Of a stretch of DNA of 64,000 nt, positions 1 to 13,684 are shown one piece after another. The stretch's first letter is position 1. Each line of letters opens with the position of its first letter. Source of the DNA: Phaseolus vulgaris (lineage: Eukaryota; Streptophyta; Magnoliopsida; Fabales; Fabaceae); assembly GCF_000499845.2 (NCBI RefSeq), contig NC_023754.2, positions 30,457,869 through 30,521,868 of the forward strand, given 5' to 3'. The notes under the pieces are model-generated. The model was not told the origin of the DNA. It was given only the letters and a program-made list of their open reading frames with translations, and did not search any database. The position numbers and the translations under genes were made by a program.

Positions 1-3000
1 TTTTGTCCCATCAGACAGTTGAAGTGATGTCTCATCATCAGTACTTTTGTAATGAGCAGGAGAAGGAGAATTTAATGACTTAGTACCATCAAGCTCAAAA
101 TTAATTCCGGCCAAATCAATAGCTTGGTTAATTCCTCTGCTTATTCTTATTAGGTCATCAACCAGGATATCATGTGCAGCCCTCAATTCTTTGACGACCG
201 CAGCCTGGTTTGAAAGAATGAGATACAACTGTAAGCAAATATATATTAAGATAAAAGTTGTAAGAAATTAAGAATCTTAACCAATACGGTAAATCACATT
301 TACAATTCAACTTAAACAATTTAACGAAGCAAGGAGCACTACTATGCAGTTATAAAAGATTTTCTATCTTAACAGAACACACCTTGTTTAACCTGAGGTA
401 GTCTTCACGGCATGTTTCTTTAGAAGCCAAAGAATTACTGGTACAACAAAATTAACATTTTTCAGAACAGAAGTTATGGTAATGCAATGGTTGCTACTTG
501 AACCATAAAATATGAGTTCTGACAAACCTGGGTACCTTCAGTTGTGGTGTGTGATAACCAGATTTTAGTAGACTGATATGAACACTAGTATCGACAAGAA
601 CTGCATGGAAAGCATCAAAATATACAGGACAATATGAATGCAATCCCAGAAGAGCTTTCGGAGGGATTCTATACTCATGAACTGAAGCCGCACATGTATC
701 CAATGAACTTTGTATCTCGGGCCTGCTCAATTACATGACAGTTTTAGAAGTCAGATCAGAACCTCTAGTCATCATATCAACTCCAGTTCAATCAGTGTCC
801 CAGCTGTAACTTTCACTCAATTAACAGAACATGAGAAAGAGTATCATTAACTAACCCCATTTCAGGTGTTGGAGTGTGAAAGAGCTCAAACTTCAAGATA
901 ACAGCAGAGGATTTCCCCTGTGGATAAAAATAATCATCAGCTCAGATATTTGTCATAGAGAATAAAAAAATTTAACTATATGCCACTTCAAAACATGAAT
1001 AAGTTACAACAGATTTACATTTTTTATATATTATCAAAAGGGCAGAAGAATAATTGAGAGGAGGACATAAACTGAAATGAAAACATCAACTCAATAGTGC
1101 AATAAAGCCATACAGTTCCTTTGCTAATTAGCAATAAAAATTCCCTTGAAAAAAATTATCCTTTGAAAGTGAACATATACAATGATGAAGGGTAAAAGAC
1201 ACCCTTGAAAATATGTCCTCCTTTACAACCCAATATTCCACGGAATTGCATGGCTTCTGATTTTACAACTGAAGATATCTGGATTTGAGAAAATGTTTTT
1301 TCTGTTCTACAATATATCCTTATTGCTTCTGCCATCAGCTTATTGAGTGAGATGAAGAAAGGTAGTAACTATCATCAAATATCAAGGTAATTTAGTTAAA
1401 ATTTGATGTCAGGTGACCTGCACTTAGGTACACAGCTTTGGATAAGCAACTTTAGAGATATCACCACACATAATAGTCAATCCATGTTTATGTACTGATT
1501 TTGACAAATAAATACATTAATACATTAAATTTGTCATGTGTCAACGATCATGATCGTGTATGTCTTTAATCTTTAATGAGATCTTTGTATCTGTTCTTCC
1601 TGTAGTTATTTGTCACAAATTATTATTTAGATTTTCATTATGTTGTCCGAAGCCTGATAATTTCTGCTTCTTTCAAGAATTTTAAAATTATCCACATGAT
1701 GTCAGCAAAATTGTTATTTTGATCACATAGAAAGCTTCATAAGATCATATGGTGCCTAAAATTTGTGTTGGTTGTGATTGGACTGTTTCTAACACTGTTT
1801 TTGTACTTGACTAAGACTGTTAGTTGTGTTGATTAGATGACTAAAACAAAAAGGTCATCCTTCATTGCTTGTGTATACTACAGGATATGGTTTATACTTA
1901 AAAATAACAGCGAGAAATTAGAAGTTACCTCATGTACGCCATAAGATAGATAGAATGAGATCATTATAGAAAGAAATACATCCTGCCTTGCATATCTGAT
2001 CCGGAATGATGGTGTTGAAAAACTGTTATCTTTATCATCAATCATCCAAACTCCACAAAAATTTTCAGTGGTAACTTCAGGAGCTGCAGCTCAAAGAAAA
2101 GATAAACACAAAGGTTTTACTCTGTCTAAGAAAATATTGTGCTAGACGGCAAACTAACTGAGCAAAAAAGTAAACACCCAGCATATCCAGTGTGCTAGTT
2201 CTAATGTCTCAAAAATCAAAGCGTAAGGCAGTTCAAAATAGTAGGCATAAAGAATTTCAGAACATATTCCAATCAAGAATAATATGAAGTTGAATACAAA
2301 AAATATAATGAAAAACACTGGCAAAATCATTGAGGGAACAAAAAGAATAAGTTTGGAATGGTTAAATAAAAATTATGATAAGCTCAAAGAGCCAAACCTA
2401 AGTTGCTCGTAAAGAAAATATAAAAAAGAGAACGGAAGAAAAAACAAGAAAGTTCTGTTCTAATTTCCTAAGCCGAAAAAAAGGCATAAACAAGTTAGTA
2501 TCAATTTGTCGCTCATTGATATCATATAACCCTTTCTTCCGAAATTGAAACCTAATTATAAAAGCTTCAACCATTTGTTTCCAAACTAAATAATAGATTT
2601 CCCCAACTTCAGCATAGCATAATGAATATACTTACAAGTGATGCACATGTTAAACTCTATTCAGCAAAACAAACAGAATACCACACTCATCAGTCATCAC
2701 AACTTATCACTTGTAAAAAGTTGAAATAGACCTACTTAAAGTATGTAGGTTCCATATTAGAAAATATTGGTGGGCAAATCCCAAACACACCCACCCAAAA
2801 GGAGCCCTTAAACATCACAGGCACAGCATATCAGGACCAAAACAATTAAGTCTCAGTTAATTAAATAGATTGTTACGGCAAACCTAAAGTCAACAACTAC
2901 AAAAGCCTTATCACATGAATAGCCCCACCGGACCGGGCTGATTAACTACCAAATTCTCAAACTGAAGAACATAACTGCAACTAAACACAACATTTCAAAA

Positions 3001-3381
3001 TATCAGGAATATATTTCACCTTCATACTGAACAACCCGTGCAGGAATCCCGGGATAGGAGTCAGCATCGTCCTCCCATCTCATGGTAACCTTGATTCTGT
3101 ACCATCTGCACAGCAATAACAAGAACAAAAAAGCGTAAAAAATAAGTTTTTAATTGTACATAAGACATAACCACACGAATGGCATAAATTAAAGCTTACC
3201 CTTGTTCGAAAAGGTCGAGATTGTGAAACCTGTGAATGTAAACAGCAACTTCGTGAACAGCATCCAGCATAGGTAGTTGGTGATTTGGCCTACCAGAGGG
3301 AGGTTGGTGGGCATTGAGCAACCTTTTGGTCGACAAATTGGTTTGATTCAAACCCACAAACCATCCTAGTCTCTGAAACAT
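1..3381 (-). CDS. FAM135-like putative serine esterase, N-terminal part (runs off left edge)
   Basis: Spliced gene read from seven exons: complement of 3200-3381, 3020-3105, 1929-2083, 856-917, 528-722, 383-437 and 1-228, which join in one frame to 321 residues with GT-AG junctions throughout. The start at 3381 gives MFQRLGWFVGL. The order of motifs EVAVYIHRFHNLDLF, MRWEDDADSYPGIPARVVQYE, VWMIDDKDNSF, IRYARQDVFLS and PPKALLGLHSYCPVYFD matches the N-terminal domain of plant FAM135/ZW18-type proteins, which carry a DUF676 lipase-like alpha/beta hydrolase domain at the C-terminus. That catalytic part lies outside the window, so esterase activity is inferred from the family only. Intron 3 (918-1928) is the longest here. 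Confidence 0.9.
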
Positions 3382-6146
3382 ATGTAGGGTGTGGTGCAGG
3401 CAGACACAGTGATACAGAATACCCAAATGATCATCACTTAGAATTTCAATGGAAGTTGAGCAAAACCCATACGGTGTGAATAAAAAAGAAAACAACTTTG
3501 GTATCCCCACCTCACAGTTGCTTAAAACTTCACATGTAAAATATGAAGGGTGAGAAGAGAATGTGTGTGGGGTGAGGGGATTTGATTAGTTAGAGTTGGG
3601 AAAAGTTGGGACGAAAGTGGAATAGGGGAATGGAGTGTAGGCGTGGAAACAACAAGAACAAAGCATAGCAATAGTAATAATTTTTTTTGGATTAATATTA
3701 AAATTAAAAAAGAATGGTTTTGGCTGGCAATGAGAGCACAAGAGAGGGACCCAAAGAGCATCATTTTCGTCAACCCTTTATCGCAGGTGATGTTTTGCTG
3801 TTTTTTAATCCCAAAAAAGATCAAAAAAAGGTAACTTTGAAAATGGCACCAAGGCATGCTGTCGTGTCGGTGCTGACACACCCCGTTTCTACTTTTCCTT
3901 TCATCAACATTTTCAACTGTACAGATCGAAATTCACGGGCAGTTTCCTCCTCCATTTTCTACTGTTTCTTTACTCTCTCTCTCCTTTGCTTTCTGTTATT
4001 CTTCTTCATACCATTCTTACTCGTCTCATCATCTTATTATCCACTCAAATATCTTTTTCTTTCATCAAAACTTATGTATGAAATACACTGACGAAGTATA
4101 TATAATATATAAAATATAGATAAAAAATACATATTTATATATTATATAATTGATAAAAAAAATTTGTATGTACAAGTATCTTCTATATTATTTTTTAGAG
4201 TAGACAAATATTTTTCATTATTAGTTCAAAATAATTTGTTTCTTATTTTTATAATAATAATAATAAATTTATATAATAAGTTTGAGAATTTAGAAAATTA
4301 GTGTACTTTAAAAAAAAACTGTGTTAGAACCGTATTAGAATTGTCATAAATCCAACAAAATACTTTTAAATTGGATACTGATATGTGTCCTAGAAGTGTC
4401 ATATCGGTGTTCGATATGAGTATCTGACTTAAGAGAAGTGTCATAGCTTTATACATCACACTATTTCAATTTCTTATCACAATATAAGGATATTTTAAAA
4501 TAATATTTATCATTTTAATTATTTTTATTATACTTATAGAGCATTTAAATTGAATTTTTATATTACTTTATGGTTTTAAAAAAATTAACAGTTCACATTA
4601 AAATAAAAAACGTAAATATGTATATGCACAACTTTAAAAATATAGAATTATTATTTTCCTCACTCTTTCAACTAATTGACTGCTCAATTTTGCTGGGATT
4701 GGGAGCATATAATTTGTTTTATTATTCTTTTTCTTTTTTCTAATTTCAAGAGATTGCTAGTTGTTATGAAAAGTAAAAGAGGTTAAACTTGTTGGTTTTG
4801 TTTCCATTTTTTTTACATATTTGACCATTGAGTTAGTGTTAATATTTATGAGGTGGGTTACTTTTCTTACCTTCATTTGATTAGTTTAAAATCAATTTTA
4901 AATAATAAAAATCAAGTTAACAAGTATTTCTTACAAAAATAGAATTTCATCTTTTTCTAATGTTATCTATAATATTTTTATTTTGTTTAAAATACATCAA
5001 AATAATAATAAAAAAGTATGAGTGTGCATCAGGGCTCTCCATCCTTTTCCACTAATGTTTCAAATGGATATATCATTAGATGGACGTGTGTAATTAATAA
5101 AATGATTCTATTTTATATATTTTATGTGTGTCAAAGTTATTATGAAGATATTTTTGAAATATATTTTCAATATTATAAGTTAATAGATATGATTAAATAT
5201 TTAGATTTTTAACGATACATTGAACAAGACAGACGAATGTATCACGATAGATATTTTTTTATGTTAAGAGTGAGAGTTATTAATACTCAACTAAAAATAT
5301 AAAATCGTCTTGTTATATGAAGTTTTTATATATTATGTGTCTCAAATTAAGGTAAATTATAACACATAATATTAAGTTACTTATAGATATCTGTTTTTTT
5401 TTATGAACTTAATGTTATTTTTCTAAGTAAATATTCTTTATTTCTGTTTATGTTTATGTAAGATACTATTTTTAATACTCAGGTGATCACATTAAATATG
5501 TATTAATGTTACTATGTATTTAATTCAAATAGTAAATTAATTTTTTTATCATATTTTATGACATATTTTTGGCTAAAGTGTGTAAATTTACAGGAAAAAA
5601 TTAGAAATAAAATAATATTAATATATATATATATATGAATGATTTATACTTATATTACTGAGTTTTTTTAGTGTTACATATAAAAATAATAATGAATTTA
5701 AAAGTAATATCAAAGTTTGAAATTACTTAATATCATCAAATTATTAGAAAAGAGAAAAAAAAATAAAAAAAAATTGGTGTATAATCTATAAAAAAATATA
5801 TACTTTGGACGATTTCAAATTCATATGATAAATATGAAAAAGAAAACACGATCAAACATTTTTTTTCCATGTATGTTTGATGCGAAAATTAATAAATAGC
5901 CATATTCATATTCAATTAATAAATAATTTGCAAAAAATGTAAAATTACAAATATTACATAGTTTAAAATTAAAGTTACGCCATAGTATGTTTTATATAAA
6001 TTTGAAATGAAACAATAATAAATAATTTTTGCAATGATTTTGTATCCTTAAATAAGAAACATTAATCTTTTTTTACTAAAAAAAGGTAATAGGATTTAAG
6101 ATTTATACAAGTAAAAAATGTTCGTTAATAAAGTAATCATTGTTTT

Positions 6147-6184
<38 letters not shown>

Positions 6185-6614
6185 TATATGTATACATATA
6201 TCTAGATATATGTATAAATCCTAATGAAAAGTCGTATAGTTTATATAATTATATTTTAATTGATAAATTGAATAATCTCTTGCAGCTTCGCTTTCTGTCT
6301 CTGTTTCAGATAAAAAAAGATTGTTTCCAATAATTATCACTTTACATATTTAATGATACATTAAATACTTTTCTGGATTATGCTTAATTAATACTCCCTG
6401 CATTTATTAATTCATGTATCAAAATCTTAAATGTAAAGGAGAGAGAATTTATTAAATACAATAAATAGTACTATTTAAATAAATATATTTATTACATATT
6501 TGTAACGACATATTTCTCTTTTTTTAACTGACTTATTTTTTAATTATTTATTTATCGTTTTCAATGTTTAAAGTAACAATTATATCCTTTCCTTTTATCT
6601 ATTTTTTTATTTTC

Positions 6615-6650
<36 letters not shown>

Positions 6651-8018
6651 TTAGTAAAATAGAAAATCCCATATCTATTCAATTAGGAATGATAAAAAAA
6701 TATTTATTTTTCTACTAAAAAACCTGGAAAAGCAAAAAATGGCGTAGTTAATAACATTATGCATAATGTTAATATCAAAATAATAAATATAATTAATGTA
6801 AAAATATCGTCAGACATAATTAATATCATTAAATTTAATTACATTCAAAAACTAGTGTCAAATTATTACACACATATATATATATATATATATAAGTAAT
6901 ATTTTTAATACTATTACACTCTGGTTTTCACATGTTATTTTTTAAAATTAATTGAATTAAAAAAATAACCATAATAATAACAATAGTTTTTCTGACATAA
7001 TAATAATTCCACTATTTTACTTTTCAATTATAATTTTCCTATCATTACTATCTTGCATAATAATAATAATAATAAAAATAAAATAAAAAATAATGTTAGT
7101 TGTATAGTAGATTATGCAATAATAATCTTAAAATAACAATAATGATAGATTGTTTATCATGGATAAAATTAATGTTTTAATTAAGGTTATCATTTACAAC
7201 AAAAATTATAATTAAAAAAATACTAGCTTTTCTTATCCAACTTTCTTCACTCTTCACATTATATATAAGAAATGGAAACAAAGAAGGAATAAAAATACCT
7301 AAAAAACTTATTAATTAGTTCAAAAAATTCCATCGTAGTCACAAAACATCCATAATTGCATTAAATATCACCAAAACCCTTTCTCTAAAACAAAACTTTT
7401 CTATATGTATGTAACTTACTTATAACTCTCAACAAGAATAAGAAGGTATTGAATTCTTCTAATTGTTGCTAGATAGTAGAGTTTGAAGAAATGACAAGAG
7501 AAAAAAGAGAAGAGCAAAGTACTCAAGAAAAAGAAAAAATAATAAGAGATGAAAGAACGTAAAGAAAACATTGAAGCAGAAAGTTATCTTAATATATTGA
7601 GATAATGAATTGTTCTATTCACACCACTCAAATATATGTTCACCCTTTCATGCTAAACGTTTTTTAATTTTCATAACTAGATTTCCCGTGCAACAAGCCC
7701 AAACTCACAAAGCTTTACTTTAGGCACCACTCCTAAAATTGTCTCCACTCCCAAATAAAACACCTTAATGAATACTAAAACTAGCTCTCACACACATCTA
7801 ATACATATTTTAAATACTCGTTTGATTAAAATAAAAAAATTTAGACCTAATTTAAGTTTAACTATCAATTTTCAATTTATTCCATTCACTCATATAAAAA
7901 CAACTCATCACCGTACTATTAAATATCTAGAATAGTATTTTTTTATTTGAGGTGAATCACTTTTTTTTTTCTTATACCACTGGAACATATTCTTCAGATA
8001 TTTTTTTTAATAATTATA
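3382..8018. other. Upstream region of FAM135-like gene and AT-rich intergenic DNA
   Basis: No gene recognised. The first 700 bases contain a pyrimidine-rich stretch (about 3960-4070) that could belong to the promoter/5' leader side of the minus-strand gene. The rest is very AT-rich with (TA)n tracts near 5620-5636, 6150-6181, 6625-6648 and 6874-6894. Open frames here are short and have no family signature. Confidence 0.6.
6150..6181. repeat. (TA)16 microsatellite
   Basis: Uninterrupted TA dinucleotide tract of about 32 bases, followed by imperfect TATATG/TATAGA units. Confidence 0.95.
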
Positions 8019-8345
8019 TTTTTTTTATCGATAAAAATAATTAAATAAATAAATATGGTTCAACTCTTATACATCTTGAATACAATCAACCTAACAAAAC
8101 AAAACAAAGACAATGTCCCCTCTCAAAACAAACACACAAATACCTGATCAATATAAAATAAATAACTTATTTTCAATCAAAAACATAATATCAGGAGATC
8201 AAGACATCACTTTGGAGGTAATTCAAAACCAAAACTTCAATTGAGCCGATAAGATTTCAGAATTATTGATCTTTCCTCCCTTAAAAATGTGTTTATTTCG
8301 ATGTCATCAAAAGTCACTTACCAAAACAATCCCGACACTTTTAAA
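8019..8345 (-). mobile_element. 5'-truncated LINE tail (copy 0)
   Basis: On the minus strand the segment ends in the LINE-type tail ATCGATAAAAAAAA (plus 8019-8034). Further upstream it encodes a broken SAQLKFWF-stop-ITSKVM stretch, which resembles the QLKAWSW(V/I) segment just before the end of plant LINE ORF2 (zinc-binding RVT tail). It is the most decayed of four copies in this orientation between 8 and 20 kb. Confidence 0.55.
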
Positions 8346-11284
8346 AACTAAATTGAGAGATATAAAAACAACCAACAGAACTGAAGTGCAATTCACCCGA
8401 CAGATTTAATAATTATTCCGACAGATTTAATAATTACATAATATTGTTGTTATTAATTTATCTGATTAAAATTGTTACATAAACGTTGGTTAAGAGAAAT
8501 AAAATATATTGGAACCCACCATTCGTAAATAAATGTGATTCCTTTTAAATTTGAAATTCCCATATACAACATAGAAATGCATGTGAAACAACATTAGAGA
8601 CGAAATTTCATTTCGATTTATACGTACAATGAATGGCATTTGTGTTTAGTGGTTGTGAAATTCTTATATAAAATGTATAAATGTCAAAGAGAAGGTAAGA
8701 TATGAGGTTGATCTTAAAATAAAAGTTAGATGGAAAAGTTTGTCAAACCAAAAATGGGTAAGAATCTGATACAAAATTGTCTTGTATATGAATGAGAAGA
8801 GTGGGAGAAAAGCACACTCAACTTGCACAAAACATCCTTTTGAATAAATAATTTTGATTAAATTCAAATCATTCCAATTTTTTAATTGTGTATGCCATTA
8901 ACGTGGAATCGCCAATTATGGTAACAATCTACCACAAAACACAATTTCATTAATAACTTTCATTCCTAACTTTTGTAATCACCTTTCAAACTCATCTTCA
9001 CCTTTTTACCCTTTTTTCCCCTAATCAATTTGGATTATTCTCCCCTAGTATCACATCCGTGTACGGTTAAATTAAATTTAAATTAAATCAATCATCTTAA
9101 TCAAATACTTAATTCCAAATTTCAATTTCCAATAAATAAATAATACCATGCTATATTTATGTGTTGACTTTATGCATTATAAATTGCAATATCATAATAT
9201 TAAATTGATTTTTGCTGTGTAATATTTGAGTTTGGAATCTCCATATTTGTAGATTTAGAGTTTGTGTTCCTATTCTTAAAAACGGTAAAATATAATGATT
9301 TCATATGGCCTATTCGTAGTGTTATGCTATAATGAATAAACATAGAAATTTAATATGCTTACGGCTGAAAAAATATTCCCTTCATCCACCATGACAAAGA
9401 TTTAATATTCTTTTATAAACTTCAAAACAACAATAAAAATATATACACTTTAAAACAATTTTACTGAAATGATCTTTCTTTTTCAATATATTAAGTAAAT
9501 AAATAATTTTAAGACATTCGAAGTGAGAACATTAATTAATTTGAATTTTTAGATAATTAAAACTACAGTTTTTATTATGATGAATTGTAGAACGAAGGAA
9601 ACACGTTTCTTACTATCTTATACGCTATAAAATGATGTTGTATTAGTATAAGTAACTCTAAAAAAATGAAACGTTATAATTGTGTGTGTTCAATGCATAA
9701 TATTCATGAATTAATTACAATTTGAAGTACCTATCTTCAATGTATACATTGAAACTTTATTCTAATGCTGTTTTTTAATTTATAAGTTTGGCTCCCATAA
9801 AAAATATATTTAGTTTACATTGGAAATATAATTAATTTAGAAAAACTAAATTCTACCATACTTATTTTTATGACCGATGTAAAATTTTATATTGTAATAA
9901 TCGAGGTAGAATTTAAATTGTTAAAATCAATATAGTTTTTTAAGGTTTTATATCAGTTTTTTCTTTAATTGATTGGGTCGATTGCAAATTTAATATAAGA
10001 AACTTTCATTTTCTATTTTATATATAACACTTTAAAATTGATGTAAATAACGTGCGATGTAGAAATCGAACAATACCATTAATTAAACTAAATAAATTTC
10101 ACCATTCACCTCTAAAAATTTAGTAAAATAAAACCAGTATAAATTTTCAATGTTTAGCCAAGACATAGTCCAATTTTATATATAAAAAATAAAAGGAATT
10201 TAATGGCAATATTTATTTATTAATTATTAATAAAATGATTTTGCTTAGAACAAAATTAGCAATATTTGTTTGAAGTTTACACGATTAAACCTATCCTATG
10301 ATGTCTACCATATACTTGAAACCAAAAATTGTATGGTTTTTCATAATCAATCACGGGATTCTTAAATCTTTTGTTCACTTATAAGGCTATAAGATAAGAA
10401 ACAAAGATTAGTGATTTTGTAGGTTGGTTACACGCTTCAAGGTAAAGAAGGCAATAGAAAAAAAAAATAGGCTTCCAAATGAGGTTAATGTTGTGAAGGT
10501 TGCAGTTCTTGATATGTTAGTCTCGTAGCAATATCTATAACAATACCTTTTTTTAAAAATATCGACTCAATTATCCACAAGTGCGATTTTAGTGGCGACT
10601 CTAAAATGTTTTGCGACACCAATGATGTGTGTACCACAACACTAATTATGTGTGTACCACAACACTGAAAAACACTTTATGAAAGATGACATCTTTTAAT
10701 GTTGTTTGTTTCAATGAAAATAGTTTCAGTTTGTGTAGTACTTGATTCTAAGAACTAATCATGCACATTGCAAATAGAAAATTTTTCCAACTCAGTAATT
10801 TACTTGCTTTTGAAGAGTGTATGCAAATGTTAATGTTGAGTGGGAAAGTGATAGAATAATTAGAGACTGGGGCATGTGGTTACGCAGTAGCAGTGCTAAT
10901 GAAACATAAATCAGAAATGCAGTGCAGTTTTAGTGACTTGAGAATATGGGAATTTCTGTTAGCACAAAAGTTTGTTTTAGTGAAAGAGAAATGATACACT
11001 AAACCTTAAACCTGAAACTGTTTCACTATACAATTTCTAATTGAAAAAAAATGGTATTTTCCTTATTTTATATAAAACTAAAATTTTAGACATTGAAATA
11101 AAATTGTATACTAGAGCAAGTTTTAATATATAATTTATTTTAGTGGAAGCAACTCATAAGAAATAATGAATCACAGTAATTAGATAACTAATCTCTACCT
11201 TTATTTCTAAAATATCTAATTTATATATGTGAGTTTTAAGTTAACGAACTAACAGAAGTTCATTTACTTTTACTAACTAATAGT
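8346..11284. other. AT-rich intergenic DNA
   Basis: No gene recognised. A stretch around 9840-10150 has repeated phrases like ACCGATGTAAAATTTTAT and ATCGAGGTAGAATTTAAA that recall subterminal repeats of legume CACTA transposons, but no ends could be defined. Confidence 0.5.
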
Positions 11285-11580
11285 CAAAAGCAAACCCCTT
11301 CCTTCATTTCGAATTATAGATTTTGGAATGAATGAAATCTCTCCAAGTAGGATTTGAACCTAATAAGGTCAGTTAACAGCCGACTGCTCTACCACTGAGC
11401 TAGAAACAATGGAAAATTCGATCTCATAGAGTTCAATTCCCGTTCTTAACCCATGACCAATAGAAGCTCGAATTTTCCTTCGTAACCCTATTATATTATG
11501 TAATCCTTCATATAGGTTGTTTTTGTTATCTCTCAAACCTTCCTGTAACGTTAGTCCTTCTCTGTCAAAAGCTCTGCGGA
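11285..11580 (-). other. Nuclear plastid DNA insert (NUPT) around trnN
   Basis: The segment holds a degenerate plastid-type tRNA-Asn plus flanks that look like plastid inverted-repeat DNA (for example the stretch at 11413-11500 with GATCTCATAGAGTTCAATTCC and AAGCTCGAATTTTCC). Ends are approximate. The plastid origin is from memory of the trnR-trnN-ycf1 region. Confidence 0.6.
11340..11409 (-). pseudogene. trnN-GUU: Degenerate plastid-type tRNA-Asn(GUU)
   Basis: The minus strand shows the D-arm AGCTCAGTGGTAGAGCAG, an anticodon stem-loop GTCGG-CTGTTAA-CTGAC with anticodon GTT, and a T-arm AGGTTCAAATCCTACTTGG. These match plastid trnN. The 5' acceptor strand (TTGTTTC) no longer pairs well with the 3' strand (TTGGAGA), so it is probably not a functional tRNA. 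Confidence 0.75.
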
Positions 11581-13527
11581 AAAATAAAATTGTATATTAG
11601 AACAAATTTTTAATATATCATTTAATTGAAAAGTAGAGTGCGTATCAGAGAACTAGTTGTACATTCCCTACAAGCTAAACCTTTTTAACTTTTTTTATGG
11701 ACAGTTTTTTGTAGGCAATGGCAGCAAGATGAGATACATTAATTTGAGAGGCCGTATTTTACTTGTTCTTTAACTAAGAGTCAAGAGAGGTTTGACTGAA
11801 TAAATTGGACGAAGATAGGAATTAGGAAGGCTATTATACCCTCATGTTATACCCTTGATCTACAATGTAAATCCACCAAACTCTACTCAACTTATGATTC
11901 AAAAATCACTCTAAAACAAGCAAGTAGTAACTCATCATGACTTAAGAAGCTAACTTTTCACCATCATCCATGTAATTGATGGCGATGCACTTACGTATAT
12001 TTTGACTAACTTTTTTATCGATTTGGTCAAAAGGTAAATTATTCGCACTAACACATTAAGAGTATATTTGTTAAGAGAATATTAATTTGTTACTGTGCAA
12101 TTGACGTTTATAATTGATGGGACTAAGAATAAACATATTACCATATTGCGTGGTTACCCAAGATGACATATACGATCCTGAATTGGAAATTGTAGACGAG
12201 CTCAAGTAATGAAAGCAATCCCAATCATTGAGAAAAACGGATTGAATCAAAATGGCAAAGGATACAGTGACTTTATGAGTTCTCCACCAATGAACAAGAA
12301 CAAATAATAACAAATATGTTGATGGGTATCTTCTTTTGTCTTACTCCTACCTTAGAAGAAATGGGAGGCTTCAAGGGGAAAAAGAACCAGATGCCTCTCA
12401 CACACGAAAACCTTCAATTTCCACACAATAACAGCTAGCTCACACTATCAGACAAAGCACCAACACAAGGGCAAAGAAAGTGTGTCACATAACAAGAGAA
12501 GAGAAAAAAAAAAACCCACCATCTCATGCTAATTTGTTTTCGGATGGTTTCAATGCATGCACAGTGAAACCAACAAATCATTTCTTTGCTGTGCTCACGT
12601 GAATCCATCCCTACCCCTAACCCTACTACCTTAGACACATTCCCCATATCTTATCATCAACTTCTCCAGGACCAAGATCTGCATGCTAAATTGCCAGGAA
12701 TCCTAATTATATATCTTTAAAGCCTCTCAAACTTATCCTCCATGAAAATACAATTAATTGAACTGGTGCAGAAAATGTTAAAAACGGCGGTTTTCTAGCT
12801 ACAGTTGACTAGTGTGTAACCTTATGTTCCAAAATAAAGAAGACAACTATTTAACCGTTTTTTATATTTAAGAAAAGAGGGTAACTATGGTAAAAACAAT
12901 CCTTTTATATCTCCTTATAAGATGTATGTATAATATATGCATGAGGGGTAAAAAATGCGGTTTTACCTCATAGTCATCGTTTTATACTCCGTAATTTTGT
13001 AGTGTTGAAAATAGTCAATTTTTTCACTGGTAACAGCTTCAAAGTACATGATTCGGTGCATACACAATTGTTTAATCATAGTTTTGCAGTGACTAGTAAG
13101 TTAGACGATCTGTTATGTCCACCCTGACCCTTTTTCCTTTTCTTTTGTAATCACAACAGAAAGAAATAAACGTTACATGTAGATGAGTAAACTATTCCAA
13201 AAACTTACATATAAACAGAGTTTGCATATCATACACAACCATTTGCATGGCAGGTGTCAGCATGCTATTGACGGGGTTGGAAAATTTAGACAGATGTGAA
13301 ATTTGTCACTTAGAGAAATGAAGTGCCACGAAGGCAAAATGGTTTTTGGCTACGCTACCTACTAAAAGAGATGAATCCCTCATGAAGGGTGAATGACTTG
13401 ATTACTCAGTAGTAGCAGTGGCACATACCCCTCACCAATAATAACAATTAATACATGCTTTATGTTATATTTTCCCGTATTTTGGATGCCTTATTTTCTC
13501 ACCACTTTCCCTTCACGTTGGTTTGTG
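11581..13527. other. Intergenic region upstream of the SWEET gene
   Basis: No gene recognised. Two minus-strand open frames near 12.1 and 12.5 kb show no known motif. The right part is the presumed promoter region of the SWEET gene. Confidence 0.5.
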
Positions 13528-13535
13528 TATAAATA
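13528..13535 (+). promoter_or_regulatory. TATA box of the SWEET gene
   Basis: TATAAATA lies 150 bases upstream of the SWEET start codon, in a GC-richer context (GTGTATAAATAGGAGG). This predicts transcription from about 13560 and a leader of roughly 125 bases. Confidence 0.75.
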
Positions 13536-13684
13536 GGAGGAGTTGCTCAACACATTTTCATTCAGTGGCCTGCACCAGATTGAGGGGGTTGCTTTCGAAG
13601 AAACCCACCTAAGGTTTCCTCACAACCCCTAAAACCTCGTGCTTTTCCTCAAACTCCAAACACCAACAACTTCACTACCATATC

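Noticed and set aside
3714..4091. 125-codon plus-strand open frame
   Set aside because: Mostly a translated pyrimidine-rich tract upstream of the FAM135-like gene.
12071..12647. Two minus-strand open frames
   Set aside because: Composition typical of non-coding DNA and no recognisable domain.
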